DNA of 45,363 bases, taken from positions 1 through 45,363 of the forward strand of contig JALXCV010000103.1 of assembly GCA_026990765.1 (NCBI GenBank), read 5' to 3'. Shown here in pieces: positions 6,804 to 16,086 of the stretch. The stretch is from Hyphomicrobiales bacterium. GTDB lineage: Bacteria; Pseudomonadota; Alphaproteobacteria; Rhizobiales; Aestuariivirgaceae. The number at the start of each line of letters is the position of its first letter. Position 1 is the stretch's first letter. The notes beneath the pieces were generated by a model, which worked only from the letters and a program-made list of their open reading frames with translations, made no database searches and was not told the DNA's origin. Both the position numbers and the translations under genes were made by a program.

Positions 6804-9484
6804 ATATTTACCGCGCAGAATTTGAACTCCGGGATTTTCCCGAATGGATCAAGCTTCGGGTTGGTCAAAAGGTTGGCCGCAGCTTCCACAAAGGCAAAGG
6901 GGATGAAGATCAGTCCCCTTGATACCCGGTTATCGGCCCTGACCATAATCTGCACACTGCCACGACGAGAGATTACTTCAACCATCTGACCGGCTTTCAG
7001 ATTCAATTCCTCAATATCAGCAGTATTCATTTGCACAATTGGTTCTGGTTCAACCTCATCAAGCACCTGGCTGCGTCTGGTCATGGCACCTGTATGCCAG
7101 TGTTCAAGTATCCGCCCGGTACTAAGGATAAATGGATAATCCTTGTCAGGCAGTTCATCTGGTGCACTGACACTGGCTGCAATGAACCGGCCAAGCCCTG
7201 ATTCTGTCGGGAAGCGGTCACCAAACACAATATCGTTTCCAGGATGATCAGGGGCCGGGCAGGGGTAGGTCACCACATTTTCCTGCATCAGCCGGTCCCA
7301 GCTGATATTGTTCAGGGAAGCCATGGCTTCTTTCATCTCGTCAAACACTTCCTGCGGTCCGCGATAAGTCCACTCCAGTCCGAAACGATTGGCAATTTCA
7401 CGGATAATCCACCAGTCAGCCTGAGCTTCACCGGGAGCAACTATTGCCTTGCGGCCCATCTGTATCTGGCGGTTGGTGTTGGAGGCTGTTCCGTCTTTTT
7501 CCGGCCATGCTGTAGCTGGCAGCACCACATCGGCAAACATTGCGGTTTCGGTCAGGAATATGTCCTGCACCACAAGATGTTCAAGTTTGGCCAGCGCGCC
7601 GCGTGCATGGTTGAGGTCAGGGTCGGACATTGCAGGGTTTTCACCCATAATATACATGCCTGATATTTCACCTGCATGAATGGCATTCATGGTTTCAACA
7701 ACTGTCAGCCCCGGTTTGCCATCAAGCTTTGCATCCCATAAATCTTCAAATCTGGCCCGCTCGGCATCATCACTGACTTTTTTATAGTCAGGAAAGAACA
7801 TCGGGATCAGGGCTGCATCAGATGCCCCTTGCACATTATTCTGGCCGCGCAGCGGGTGCAATCCGGTTCCCTTGCGCCCGATCTGTCCACATAGCATGGC
7901 AAGGTCAATCAGGCAGCGTGCATTGTCAGTTCCATGCGTATGCTGTGAAACCCCCATGCCCCAGAAGATGATAGCAGCTTTTGCCCCGGCATATTTACGG
8001 GCTACGGTTCTGATTTCATCAGGGCTGATACCACAAATAATCGACATGGCTTCTGGCGTATAATCTTCAAGATGCTGTTTAAGATCAGCAAAACCTTCTG
8101 TATGGGCATCTACATATTGCCTGTCATATATTCCTTCATGCACAATCACATTCATCATCGCATTGAGCAGCGCCACATCGCTTCCCGGCCTGAACTGCAA
8201 CATATGGGTTGCATGGCGTTTAAGTGCCGTGCCGCGCGGATCCATGACTATCAGTTCGCAACCGCGTTTGGCAGCCTGTTTGAAGAAAGTGGCAGCAACC
8301 GGATGGTTCTCTGCCGGGTTGCAGCCTATCGTAATTATCAGATCACTGTCTTTGGCGGCAGTAAAAGGTGCAGTCACGGCACCAGAACCGATCATCTGCA
8401 TCAGTGCGGCCACCGATGAGGCATGGCAAAGCCTTGTGCAGTGATCAACATTATTGGAACCAAATCCGGTTCGTATCAGCTTTTGAAACAGATAGGCTTC
8501 CTCATTTGAACATTTGGCCGAACCAAACCCGGCAAGCGCCCGTGGCCCCTGTTTTTCCTTGACCATTCGCAAACCATAGGCGGCAAAATCCAGCGCTTCG
8601 CTCCAGCTTGCCTTGCGAAAATGAGTATAAGGGTCCGCCGGATCAATATTGATGCCTTTGGGTGTATCCGGCTTGCGGATAAGCGGGGTGGTCAGCCTTT
8701 GCGGTGATGCCACATAATCAAATCCGAACCGGCCCTTGATACACAAGCGGTTTTCATTGGCTGGACCATCTGCCCCTTCAACCTTGATGATTTTATCATT
8801 GTGAACATGATAGACAATCTGGCAGCCAACTCCGCAATATGGGCAAACCGAGCGTATCTGTTTTTGCTCTATACCCTGCTGTTTCGGCGATAATGCCCCG
8901 GTCGGGCATACAGCCACGCACTCACCACAGCCAACACAGCTTGAAGCCCCCATCGGGTCATCAATATCAAAGCTTATTTTGGTATCACTGCCGCGCCCGG
9001 ACATGCCGATAACATCATTTACCTGCACTTCCCGGCAGGCCCTTACGCACAGATTGCATTGAATGCAGGCTTCAAGATTAACGATTATCGCCGGATGGCT
9101 GGTGTCAGCTTCACCTGATGCAGATGCGGCAAAACGTGATGAGGTAACCCCCATGGTTTTTGCCCATTCATCAAATTCCGATTTACCGTCAGCCATATCG
9201 GCTTTCAGCAGTTCAAACACCATTTTGCGGGCCGATTTAGCCCGTTCGGTTTCTGAATGAACCACCATATTCTCAACCGGTTTGCGGGTGCATGATGAGG
9301 CAAGGGTGCGCTCACCTTCAATCTCGACCACACAGGCACGGCAATTGCCATCAGCCCTGTATCCAGGCTCATCGCGATGACACAAATGCGGTATTATCAC
9401 ACCAGACCGCCGGGCTGCCTGCCAGATGGTTTCATCTTTATTGGCAACCAGGGTTTTGCCATTAAGGGTAAAAGTGATGGTCAT
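6791..9484 (-). CDS. NAD-dependent formate dehydrogenase, catalytic alpha subunit (Mo/W-bis-MGD)
   Basis: 897 residues; oxidises formate to CO2. Domains in order: [2Fe-2S] ferredoxin-like domain (Cys35, 48, 51, 65); a NuoG-type His/Cys linker region; two [4Fe-4S] clusters (Cys140/143/146/150 and Cys183/186/189/193); a further [4Fe-4S] site CPYCGVGC with Cys214/217/221/248; then the molybdopterin oxidoreductase and C-terminal dinucleotide-binding domains. The metal ligand is Cys353 in DHCTRLCHASS, so this is a cysteine enzyme and needs no selenocysteine. Architecture resembles Methylobacterium FDH1 and Rhodobacter FdsA. Its ATG overlaps the stop of the beta subunit. Sequence alone does not decide between Mo and W. 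Confidence 0.93.
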   Translation of the reverse strand: MTITFTLNGKTLVANKDETIWQAARRSGVIIPHLCHRDEPGYRADGNCRACVVEIEGERTLASSCTRKPVENMVVHSETERAKSARKMVFELLKADMADGKSEFDEWAKTMGVTSSRFAASASGEADTSHPAIIVNLEACIQCNLCVRACREVQVNDVIGMSGRGSDTKISFDIDDPMGASSCVGCGECVAVCPTGALSPKQQGIEQKQIRSVCPYCGVGCQIVYHVHNDKIIKVEGADGPANENRLCIKGRFGFDYVASPQRLTTPLIRKPDTPKGINIDPADPYTHFRKASWSEALDFAAYGLRMVKEKQGPRALAGFGSAKCSNEEAYLFQKLIRTGFGSNNVDHCTRLCHASSVAALMQMIGSGAVTAPFTAAKDSDLIITIGCNPAENHPVAATFFKQAAKRGCELIVMDPRGTALKRHATHMLQFRPGSDVALLNAMMNVIVHEGIYDRQYVDAHTEGFADLKQHLEDYTPEAMSIICGISPDEIRTVARKYAGAKAAIIFWGMGVSQHTHGTDNARCLIDLAMLCGQIGRKGTGLHPLRGQNNVQGASDAALIPMFFPDYKKVSDDAERARFEDLWDAKLDGKPGLTVVETMNAIHAGEISGMYIMGENPAMSDPDLNHARGALAKLEHLVVQDIFLTETAMFADVVLPATAWPEKDGTASNTNRQIQMGRKAIVAPGEAQADWWIIREIANRFGLEWTYRGPQEVFDEMKEAMASLNNISWDRLMQENVVTYPCPAPDHPGNDIVFGDRFPTESGLGRFIAASVSAPDELPDKDYPFILSTGRILEHWHTGAMTRRSQVLDEVEPEPIVQMNTADIEELNLKAGQMVEVISRRGSVQIMVRADNRVSRGLIFIPFAFVEAAANLLTNPKLDPFGKIPEFKFCAVNIKAV

Positions 9485-11190
9485 GCAACTTCTCCCCTGA
9501 AAAACCTGATAACTGATTTTATCGGGTTCGGCGCTGCCTGCCCAAGCCCGCAGATTGAAGCATCAGCCATGGTGGCTGCAAGTTCTTCAAGCAGTGAGAT
9601 GTCCCACTTGTCAGCCTTGATCAGATCAACCGCCTTTTTGCAGCCAACCCGGCAGGGCGTGCATTGCCCGCAACTCTCATCCATGAAGAATTCCAGCAGA
9701 TTGGTGGCCACTGATTTCATATCATCCCTGTCTGACAGAATGATAACTGCATGCGACCCGACAAAACAGCCATATTCGGCCAGTGTACCAAAATCCAGCG
9801 GCAGATTATCCAGACTGGCCGGCAATATGCCACCAGAAGGACCGCCCGGCAGATATGCCTTGAATTTATGGCCATCCAGCATGCCACCACAAGCCTCAAT
9901 CAGTTCGCTAACCGTTGCCCCGGCAGCGGTCACCACGACCTGCGGTTTGTTTACCCGTCCAGATACTGAATAGGACCGGTTGCCCTTATGGCCATCCCGG
10001 CCCAGTCCGGCAAACCATTTAGCCCCTTTCATGATGATTTTCGGCATCCAGTAAACGGTTTCCACATTGTGAACCAGTGTCGGGCGCCCGAACAGACCAA
10101 CCGATGCCACATAGGGCGGGCGATGCCGGGGAATGCCGCGCTTGCCCTCAATCGATTCGATCATTGCCGATTCTTCACCACAAATATAGGCACCGGCCCC
10201 TCGCCGTAATTCAATATAACCCGGTTTGATCAGTTCTTCTGCTTCCAGCAGGGAAATTTCTTCTGTAAGCAGGGAGCGAATTGCCGGATATTCATTGCGC
10301 AGGTAAATATAGGTCTTTTCTGCCTCGATCGCCCATGCAGCAATCAGCACCCCTTCAAGAAACTGATGCGGGTGGGATTGCAGATAATAGCGATCCTTGA
10401 AAGTGCCCGGTTCGCCTTCATCAGCATTGATGCACAAATATCTTGGTGCTTCACCGGTGCGAACAAATTTCCATTTCTGTCCCGCCGGGAACCCGGCACC
10501 ACCCAGCCCCTTAAGGCCGCTTTCAAGCAACAGGTCAGCTACTTCATCAGGCGTATATTTGCCGGCCCTCAAGCTTTTAAGGGTTTCATAGCCGCCTTCA
10601 CTTTCATAGGCATTCATGCTCTGGTAATAGGGGTGCTCGGCAGAGGTTTCATGTTCTGCTGCTTCATTCAACAATTGATTGGCCCTGATGCAGCCATGAT
10701 GATTCTGGTTGAGACAGGCAGCCGGAGCATGATTGCACAGACCAATACAGGCAACTTTTTGAATACGGACATTATCGGGGGATTGTTGTTCAAGCTGTCT
10801 GATCACTTCTTCACTGCCGGCCATCTGGCATGAAAGCGAATTGCAAACCCTGATAGTGGTTTCAGGCGGTGGGGTTTCGCCTTCTCGCACTATGTCAAAA
10901 TGATGATAAAAGCTTGCTACTTCAAATACTTCGGCCTGTGACAGACGCAATTCTTCAGCCAAAGCGGCAATATGGGCAGCTGATATGTAATTATATTTAT
11001 CCTGTACCAGGTGCAAAAATTCAATCAGCAAATCCCTGGAGCGCTGACGATCACCCAATAGCTGTTTTATTTCAGCTGCAGCGGTTGGATCAACCTGTCT
11101 TCCTTTTGGATAATGGCGACCTTTGCGTCCCTTTGAATTGCCCGGTGTTTTGCCTGGCCGAACGGGTTTGGTTTCGACAGATTGTTCCAT
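9481..11190 (-). CDS. NAD-dependent formate dehydrogenase, fused NuoE/NuoF-like beta subunit
   Basis: 569 residues. Residues about 35-180 are a NuoE-like thioredoxin-fold [2Fe-2S] domain with Cys116, 121, 148 and 152. The rest is NuoF-like: GLGGAGFPAGQKW (FMN region, near 229), NADEGEPGTFKDRY (NAD/FMN region), YICGEESAM, and a C-terminal [4Fe-4S] motif CGQCTPCRVGC. The fusion of FdsG- and FdsB-type units is the arrangement of the two-subunit Methylobacterium FDH1 beta subunit. A basic, Gly/Lys/Arg-rich N-terminal stretch (about 30 residues) precedes the first domain. GGAGGT lies 11 bases upstream of the ATG. First gene of a two-gene operon; no fdhD or delta-subunit gene is adjacent. Confidence 0.93.
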   Translation of the reverse strand: MEQSVETKPVRPGKTPGNSKGRKGRHYPKGRQVDPTAAAEIKQLLGDRQRSRDLLIEFLHLVQDKYNYISAAHIAALAEELRLSQAEVFEVASFYHHFDIVREGETPPPETTIRVCNSLSCQMAGSEEVIRQLEQQSPDNVRIQKVACIGLCNHAPAACLNQNHHGCIRANQLLNEAAEHETSAEHPYYQSMNAYESEGGYETLKSLRAGKYTPDEVADLLLESGLKGLGGAGFPAGQKWKFVRTGEAPRYLCINADEGEPGTFKDRYYLQSHPHQFLEGVLIAAWAIEAEKTYIYLRNEYPAIRSLLTEEISLLEAEELIKPGYIELRRGAGAYICGEESAMIESIEGKRGIPRHRPPYVASVGLFGRPTLVHNVETVYWMPKIIMKGAKWFAGLGRDGHKGNRSYSVSGRVNKPQVVVTAAGATVSELIEACGGMLDGHKFKAYLPGGPSGGILPASLDNLPLDFGTLAEYGCFVGSHAVIILSDRDDMKSVATNLLEFFMDESCGQCTPCRVGCKKAVDLIKADKWDISLLEELAATMADASICGLGQAAPNPIKSVIRFFRGEVA

Positions 11191-11445
11191 TTCTGCAAAC
11201 TACCTCCATTGCCACCACTGGAATGTTTCCGGTTAAAACGCAAGTGGAAACACCAGCTTTGGCATCTGATTTTTGCGCGCCATGCCGGGTTTGTGGATCA
11301 AACCAGCTTGAACACTCTATGGCGCAGCAGCGATCAACTGCAAGTTCTGATACGGCACTATAACAGCGTTAACGTCAAATTTTGTAATGCTGATTGTGCA
11401 TTGCAGGGTGGTGTTTGTGGAATAGGAAAATGGTTTTATTGAAGT

Positions 11446-12483
11446 TTAGTCTTCATCGACAAACAGCTCTGATTGCCTTGAACTCAACTGTGCCGGGGTT
11501 GCCATGCCCAGATGCGCAAATGCGTGCGGGGTCAGGATGCGCCCGCGCGGTGTCCGGTTTACAAAACCCTGCTGTATCAGATATGGCTCGATGATTTCTT
11601 CAATTGCATCGCGTGCTTCTGACAGTGAGGCGGCAATAGTCTCAACCCCGACCGGTCCGCCCCCGAAATTTTCAGCAATACAGCTAAGATAACGGTGATC
11701 CATCCCGTCAAGCCCGCGATTATCCACTTCCAGATTGCCAAGCGCATGATCTGCAACTTTTTGATCAATCACATCAACACCGGCCACCGATGCAAAGTCA
11801 CGCACGCGTCGCAATAATCGTCCGGCAATGCGCGGAGTGCCGCGAGAGCGACGGGCAATTTCGCGTGATCCGTCTTCACTGATGGCGATTTTCAGTACCC
11901 GGCTGCCGCGCGATACAATCTCAAGCAATTCTTCCTCATTATAAAATTCCAGCCTGACCGGTATGCCAAAACGGTCCCGCAGTGGAGTGGTCAGTAATCC
12001 GGTTCTGGTGGTTGCCCCGACAAGGGTAAACTTTGCCAGATCAATCCGTACCGAGCGCGCCGCCGGTCCCTCACCGATAATAAGATCCAGCTGGAAGTCC
12101 TCCATTGCCGGATACAGCACTTCTTCTACTGCCGGATTAAGCCGGTGAATCTCATCAATGAACAACACATCGCGTTCTTCAAGATTGGTCAAAAGTGCGG
12201 CCAGATCACCAGCTTTTGCTATTACCGGGCCGGAAGTGGCCCTGAAATTCACTCCCAGTTCGCGCGACATGATCTGCGCCAGTGTGGTCTTGCCAAGACC
12301 GGGCGGCCCGGCAAACAGCACATGATCAAGCGCTTCCCCGCGCCCCTTTGCTGCTTCTATAAATATTTTCAGATTGGATTTGGCCCGTGCCTGACCGATA
12401 AATTCATCCAGAACCTGCGGGCGGAAATGAGTGTCAAAATCATCCTGGGAGAGATTGTCACCTGATATGATGCGATCGCTCAT
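11446..12483 (-). CDS. ruvB: Holliday junction branch migration helicase RuvB
   Basis: AAA+ motor that drives branch migration with RuvA. 345 residues from ATG 12483: Walker A GPPGLGKT at 59-66, Walker B with DEIH at 110-113, sensor region GATTRTGLL, and a C-terminal winged helix containing [14 protein letters not shown]. The start at 12483 is chosen over an upstream in-frame codon (12522) because GGAG sits 6 bases before it and the ATG overlaps the stop of the preceding membrane gene. Last gene of the yebC-ruv group; a 255-base gap separates it from the formate dehydrogenase operon. Confidence 0.97.
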   Translation of the reverse strand: MSDRIISGDNLSQDDFDTHFRPQVLDEFIGQARAKSNLKIFIEAAKGRGEALDHVLFAGPPGLGKTTLAQIMSRELGVNFRATSGPVIAKAGDLAALLTNLEERDVLFIDEIHRLNPAVEEVLYPAMEDFQLDLIIGEGPAARSVRIDLAKFTLVGATTRTGLLTTPLRDRFGIPVRLEFYNEEELLEIVSRGSRVLKIAISEDGSREIARRSRGTPRIAGRLLRRVRDFASVAGVDVIDQKVADHALGNLEVDNRGLDGMDHRYLSCIAENFGGGPVGVETIAASLSEARDAIEEIIEPYLIQQGFVNRTPRGRILTPHAFAHLGMATPAQLSSRQSELFVDED

Positions 12484-12965
12484 ATGCTTCTCCGCTGCAA
12501 CGGAATGGTTATCCACCAGCAAATGGCACTGGCAACAATCGAGGCAGCAAATACCAGCAGCCAGCGCGACAGGCCCTGGCTGGTAAACGAGGCTGATACG
12601 GCCCCTGGAATATCAAACCCGACCAGCCATTGAACTACTGCAAGCCCTGTAAACACGATGATTGTTAGAAGTGTTACATACCACAGGGCAATTTTGCCCT
12701 GCCTGTGTACGGCAACCGCAACCCCGGCTCCAATGAAAGCCGAAGTCAAACCCGCTACCAGCCAGCTGACGGGGATTGCCACCAGCATAAGCATGCTTAG
12801 CGGATAGTCAGAGGCAGCCAGATTGTCATAGGGAAAGAAAATTGCAAGTGAAACCAGCCCGGCGGCAATCAGCGGCACCAGCAGGGCAAAAATTATCCAC
12901 ACCAGCAGGGCACCGGCACCGCTGGCCAGAAACGTATATTGTTTTGGCTGATTATTATTATTCAT
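12480..12965 (-). CDS. Small integral membrane protein between ruvA and ruvB (unknown function)
   Basis: 161 residues with four predicted membrane segments (about residues 15-45, 56-85, 92-115 and 133-155), an Asn-rich start and a basic end (LQRRSI). Not recognised as a named family. Both ends overlap the flanking ruv genes by ATGA, so its translation should be coupled to ruvA and ruvB. The position inside the ruv operon suggests shared expression; it does not prove a recombination role. The in-frame placement and clean hydrophobic pattern make it a real gene. Confidence 0.8.
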   Translation of the reverse strand: MNNNNQPKQYTFLASGAGALLVWIIFALLVPLIAAGLVSLAIFFPYDNLAASDYPLSMLMLVAIPVSWLVAGLTSAFIGAGVAVAVHRQGKIALWYVTLLTIIVFTGLAVVQWLVGFDIPGAVSASFTSQGLSRWLLVFAASIVASAICWWITIPLQRRSI

Positions 12966-13576
12966 TTTGCCAGTTCCTTTAATGCCAGTCTGATCAGGAC
13001 TTCTGTTTTGGTTTCTTCACCTTCGCGGGCCATTATCTGCGCCACTGCAGCACCTGCCTGTGTCTGGCCATAGCCAAGATTGGTAAGCGCCGAGACAGCA
13101 TCAGCCGCAGCAGACGGTATTTGACTGTCCAGTGCTGCCGATAGTCCGGCAATCCCGGAATCAACCCCGGCAAATACCGGTGCCTTGTCTTTTAACTCCG
13201 AGATAATGCGCATGGCAACCTTGGGGCCAACACCGGGCGCGCGTGTTACCATTGCCTTGTCGCCAATGGCAATGGCATTGGCCAGTTCGCTGGCGCTGAT
13301 GGTCGACAAGATAGCCAGCGCCACCTTGGTGCCAACCCCTTGCACAGTCAGCAATAATCTGAACCAGTCACGCTCATGCGAATTGATAAACCCGACCAGC
13401 CTGATGGCATCTTGTGAGACCAGCGTTTCAACACAAACTTCCCCGGCCTCGCCAATTGCGGGCAGGGCGCTTAATGTTTTGGCCGAGCACGATACATGAT
13501 ACCCAACCCCGCCAACATCAATTATGACCCAGTCAGTGCCGAATTCATCAATTATACCTTTGAGTTTGCCGATCAT
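12962..13576 (-). CDS. ruvA: Holliday junction DNA-binding protein RuvA
   Basis: 204 residues. Starts [20 protein letters not shown] (OB-fold domain I), has the helix-hairpin-helix pair around [16 protein letters not shown] and [15 protein letters not shown] (domain II), and ends with the RuvB-binding three-helix domain III ([15 protein letters not shown] near residue 165). It binds four-way junctions as a tetramer and loads RuvB. Its ATG overlaps the vapC stop and its stop overlaps the ATG of the membrane-protein gene. Confidence 0.96.
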   Translation of the reverse strand: MIGKLKGIIDEFGTDWVIIDVGGVGYHVSCSAKTLSALPAIGEAGEVCVETLVSQDAIRLVGFINSHERDWFRLLLTVQGVGTKVALAILSTISASELANAIAIGDKAMVTRAPGVGPKVAMRIISELKDKAPVFAGVDSGIAGLSAALDSQIPSAAADAVSALTNLGYGQTQAGAAVAQIMAREGEETKTEVLIRLALKELAK

Positions 13577-13986
13577 GGATGAGTATCCGGGGCTATGATT
13601 TCAAGATTGTCAAAATAGGCACGATAACGCCTGGGGTCACGGGTGAGCAGAAGATGCCCTTTTATTTGAGCATGTGCGCCTATCAGGAAATCGGGCAGGG
13701 TGCGTTCACGCTCACCGCCATTTTTCCGATATTTCAAATGTGCATGCCCGGCAGTAAATGCAGCTTCAAACGGGAAGGTTTCACGTTTGAAAAGGCCCTT
13801 AGGCCATGCGTCTTCAAGATCATCAAAGGTTTCAAATTCTATTGCAATTTCAGACAAAATAATCTGGTTCAAAACAAGATCACCATGCGATTTTGCTGTA
13901 ATTACCGCATTTCTGGACCAGTCCTGCCAGGCAGAACCCGGGTGAACCAGATCAATCAGAATATTGGAATCAACCAGCGTCGACAT
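13573..13986 (-). CDS. VapC-like PIN-domain ribonuclease toxin
   Basis: 137 residues from ATG 13986. PIN-domain acidic residues are visible: Asp6 in LVDSNILID, Glu46 in ILSEIAIE, Asp99 in [10 protein letters not shown] and Asp117 in LLTRDPRRY. Such proteins are Mg-dependent RNases, usually toxins of type II toxin-antitoxin pairs. The start overlaps the end of the AbrB-type gene by 17 bases, the usual antitoxin-toxin order. GAGG lies directly against the ATG, so a TTG at 13992 is a possible alternative. The stop overlaps the ruvA ATG, which is unusual because toxin and ruvA translation would be linked. Confidence 0.88.
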   Translation of the reverse strand: MSTLVDSNILIDLVHPGSAWQDWSRNAVITAKSHGDLVLNQIILSEIAIEFETFDDLEDAWPKGLFKRETFPFEAAFTAGHAHLKYRKNGGERERTLPDFLIGAHAQIKGHLLLTRDPRRYRAYFDNLEIIAPDTHP

Positions 13987-14239
13987 CCTCAAACGGCCCC
14001 CTGGTCATTTCCATGATTTCATCTGCGGTAAGGCCGGAAATCCCGGTTCCGCTGATCTTGTCCAGATGCGCGCGCAATTCTGCAAGTTCATGCTCATGCC
14101 TGCTCATTTCGGTTTTTGCACGGGTCAATACAAATTCCCCACCCTTTTCGATGAACTCAACATTACTGCCTGCACGAACGCCTATCTTGTCGCGAATATA
14201 TTTTGGTATGGTGACCTGGCCTTTGGATGTAACGCGCAT
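13970..14239 (-). CDS. AbrB/VapB-family antitoxin
   Basis: 89 residues. The N-terminus MRVTSKGQVTIPKYIRDKIG followed by VRAGSNVEF is the swapped-hairpin AbrB/SpoVT DNA-binding domain; the C-terminal half is helical and acidic, as expected for the part that wraps around the toxin. It lies directly upstream of and overlaps the PIN toxin gene. AAGGAG precedes the ATG and lies inside an inverted repeat (14242-14263), a likely autoregulation site. Confidence 0.9.
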   Translation of the reverse strand: MRVTSKGQVTIPKYIRDKIGVRAGSNVEFIEKGGEFVLTRAKTEMSRHEHELAELRAHLDKISGTGISGLTADEIMEMTRGPFEDVDAG

Positions 14240-14241
14240 TG

Positions 14242-14263
14242 GTAATACTCCTTGTGGTATTAC
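14242..14263. promoter_or_regulatory. Palindrome covering the vapB ribosome binding site, candidate operator
   Basis: GTAATAC and GTATTAC form perfect 7-bp inverted arms separated by 8 bases; the vapB Shine-Dalgarno AAGGAG (minus strand) lies between them. AbrB-type antitoxins usually bind such repeats in their own promoters. A TTGACT element (14285-14290, minus strand, over the ruvC stop) could be a -35 box, but no good -10 box is seen. Confidence 0.45.
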
Positions 14264-14285
14264 TTAATTCATCAATGCGAACAAG

Positions 14286-14795
14286 TCAAGAACATTGCTC
14301 CAGCATAGCATTGTAACCGCGGTGCTGGGCATGGCAGATTGCGATAGCCAGCGCATCGGCTGAATCGGCGCTTTCAGGATCAGATTTTGGCAGCAGCATT
14401 TTCACCATGGCCTGGATTTGCTGCTTGCCAGCATGACCGGAACCGACAACGGTTTTCTTGACCATATTGGGAGAATATTCAGCCACCGCAATCCCGGCAA
14501 GGGCAGGGACCAGCATGGCAATGCCGCGCGCCTGTCCCAGTTTCAAAGTGGCTCTGGCATCCTTGTTGACGAAGGTTTCCTCAACGGCTGCCTCATCAGG
14601 CGACCATTCAGCCAGCACGGCTTGCAGCCCGTCATGCAAATGACAAAGCCGCTGGCTAAGCGTCTCGCGCGTAGCAGAGCGCACAGTGCCATCAGCAATA
14701 TAGCTGATATGGCTGCCGGTGGCGGCAATGATCCCCCATCCGGTATTGCGCAGGCCAGGATCAATGCCGATTATTCGAATCGTTTCATTTGCCAT
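14286..14795 (-). CDS. ruvC: Crossover junction endodeoxyribonuclease RuvC
   Basis: Holliday-junction resolvase, 169 residues from ATG 14795 (a GTG one codon upstream is also possible). The acidic active-site residues are visible: Asp12 in [12 protein letters not shown], Glu72/73 in [11 protein letters not shown], and Asp144/Asp147 in [10 protein letters not shown]. The length is normal for alphaproteobacteria. It follows yebC by 46 bases and is followed after 46 bases by the vapBC pair rather than directly by ruvA. Confidence 0.96.
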   Translation of the reverse strand: MANETIRIIGIDPGLRNTGWGIIAATGSHISYIADGTVRSATRETLSQRLCHLHDGLQAVLAEWSPDEAAVEETFVNKDARATLKLGQARGIAMLVPALAGIAVAEYSPNMVKKTVVGSGHAGKQQIQAMVKMLLPKSDPESADSADALAIAICHAQHRGYNAMLEQCS

Positions 14796-14841
14796 CACCT
14801 GAGCCTATCAGTTGCAATCATGCCAGACCAGCAGGGAAGGT

Positions 14842-15591
14842 TTAATCCTGCATCAGCCTTGCCATTATTTCATCGGAAATATCAAAATTGGCATAGACAT
14901 TTTGCACATCATCATCTTCATCAAGAACACCCATCAGCTTCATCAGGGTGCCCGCCTTGTCCTCATCAACCGGGGTGGAATTCTGTGGTTTCCAGTTGGG
15001 CTTGACACTTTCAGCTTCACCAAGCGATTCTGCAAGGGCTGATGATACCTCGCCAATATCGGTAAAGGCGCAGGTGATAATATGGCCGTTCTCGTCTGAC
15101 TGCACATCTTCCGCGCCTGCTTCAATCGCTGCTTCCATGACTGTGTCAGCATCGCCAGCTTCGGGTTTGTAGGTTATTTCGCCCACCCGGTCGAACATGA
15201 ATGCCACCGACCCGGATTCGCCAAGATTGCCGCCAAATTTGGTAAAGGCAGAGCGTACCGATGAAGCTGTTCGGTTGCGGTTATCGGTGAGGGCTTCAAC
15301 AATGATGGCCACTCCGCCCGGTCCATATCCTTCATAGCGAACTTCTTCATAATCATCGCCTTCACCGGCCTGTGATTTGGAAATGGCGCGCTGAATATTG
15401 TCCTTGGGCATTGATTGCGAGCGGGCATTTTGTATCGCCAGCCGCAGCCGCGGATTGGCATCAGGATCAGGTCCGCCCATCTTTGCCGCAACGGTGATTT
15501 CTTTTGAAAGTTTTGAGAACATTTTGGAGCGAACGGCGTCCTGGCGCCCTTTGCGGTGCATAATGTTCTTGAATTGGGAATGGCCTGCCAT
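14842..15591 (-). CDS. YebC/PmpR family protein (DUF28)
   Basis: 249 residues beginning [19 protein letters not shown], the family hallmark (usually MAGHSKWANI). Later [17 protein letters not shown] and the acidic C-terminal half also match. Family members act as transcriptional regulators or, as shown for some, help ribosomes through proline-rich stretches. GAGGG lies 6 bases before ATG 15591, which is chosen over an upstream in-frame codon at 15669. First gene of the yebC-ruvC group. Confidence 0.95.
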   Translation of the reverse strand: MAGHSQFKNIMHRKGRQDAVRSKMFSKLSKEITVAAKMGGPDPDANPRLRLAIQNARSQSMPKDNIQRAISKSQAGEGDDYEEVRYEGYGPGGVAIIVEALTDNRNRTASSVRSAFTKFGGNLGESGSVAFMFDRVGEITYKPEAGDADTVMEAAIEAGAEDVQSDENGHIITCAFTDIGEVSSALAESLGEAESVKPNWKPQNSTPVDEDKAGTLMKLMGVLDEDDDVQNVYANFDISDEIMARLMQD

Positions 15592-15682
15592 TGTGCCCTC
15601 ATTTATTATCTGGATAGTTTTAGGATTTGGCAGATTAATATCACAATTGACAGTAAAATCCAGATACATCTTTAACCGGTCG

Positions 15683-15701
15683 TTTTAACCAGTGGTTAAA
15701 A
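15683..15701. promoter_or_regulatory. CtrA-type box, perfect 19-bp palindrome
   Basis: TTTTAACCAGTGGTTAAAA reads the same on both strands apart from its centre base and contains TTAA-N7-TTAA, the full consensus of the alphaproteobacterial cell-cycle regulator CtrA. It lies in the divergent gap between yebC and the small gene at 15757, with partial TTAACC-like copies on both sides (about 15671 and 15724). Binding is inferred. Confidence 0.5.
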
Positions 15702-15756
15702 GCTCATGGTGCATTATCAAACCAGTTAAAACAAACAACTGCCGGGGTGCTGGAAA

Positions 15757-16086
15757 ATGGCTGAATCAGATATGGCAATCGAATATGTTGAAGCCGCCAA
15801 AGGCCTTGCCGCCAGCGCCTGTCACAATGTACTGACATCACTGCGGGCACTATCCAGCGATGAAAGCGCCACTGCCGCCTTGCAACGCATCCATAATCTG
15901 CGAGACAATATAAGCCGGGCCGCAGACCAGCTCGACAATGGTGAAGCCGCCTTCCGCAACGGCCATTCAGCCACAGCCAGCCACGCCTGGTCTGAAGCCA
16001 TTACCCTGATGGATAAAGTCACGCGAACCGATGCCCGTAGCGAACCCGCCCAGGGTTTCAAGAACAGTTCAGTCAGAAAATTTTAA
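15757..16086 (+). CDS. Small helical protein of unknown function
   Basis: 109 residues, alanine-rich and predicted all-helical, with no membrane segment or signal peptide and no family that I recognise. Helical stretches run about 5-35, 40-62 and 75-90. It is downstream of the CtrA-type palindrome, so it may be cell-cycle controlled. Its stop codon overlaps that of the convergent ymdB-like gene by four bases. The ribosome binding site is weak (TGGAAA). Confidence 0.55.
   Translation: MAESDMAIEYVEAAKGLAASACHNVLTSLRALSSDESATAALQRIHNLRDNISRAADQLDNGEAAFRNGHSATASHAWSEAITLMDKVTRTDARSEPAQGFKNSSVRKF

Noticed and set aside
8420-8440. Possible selenocysteine in the formate dehydrogenase
   Set aside because: The position carries a cysteine codon (Cys353), so no UGA recoding is needed.
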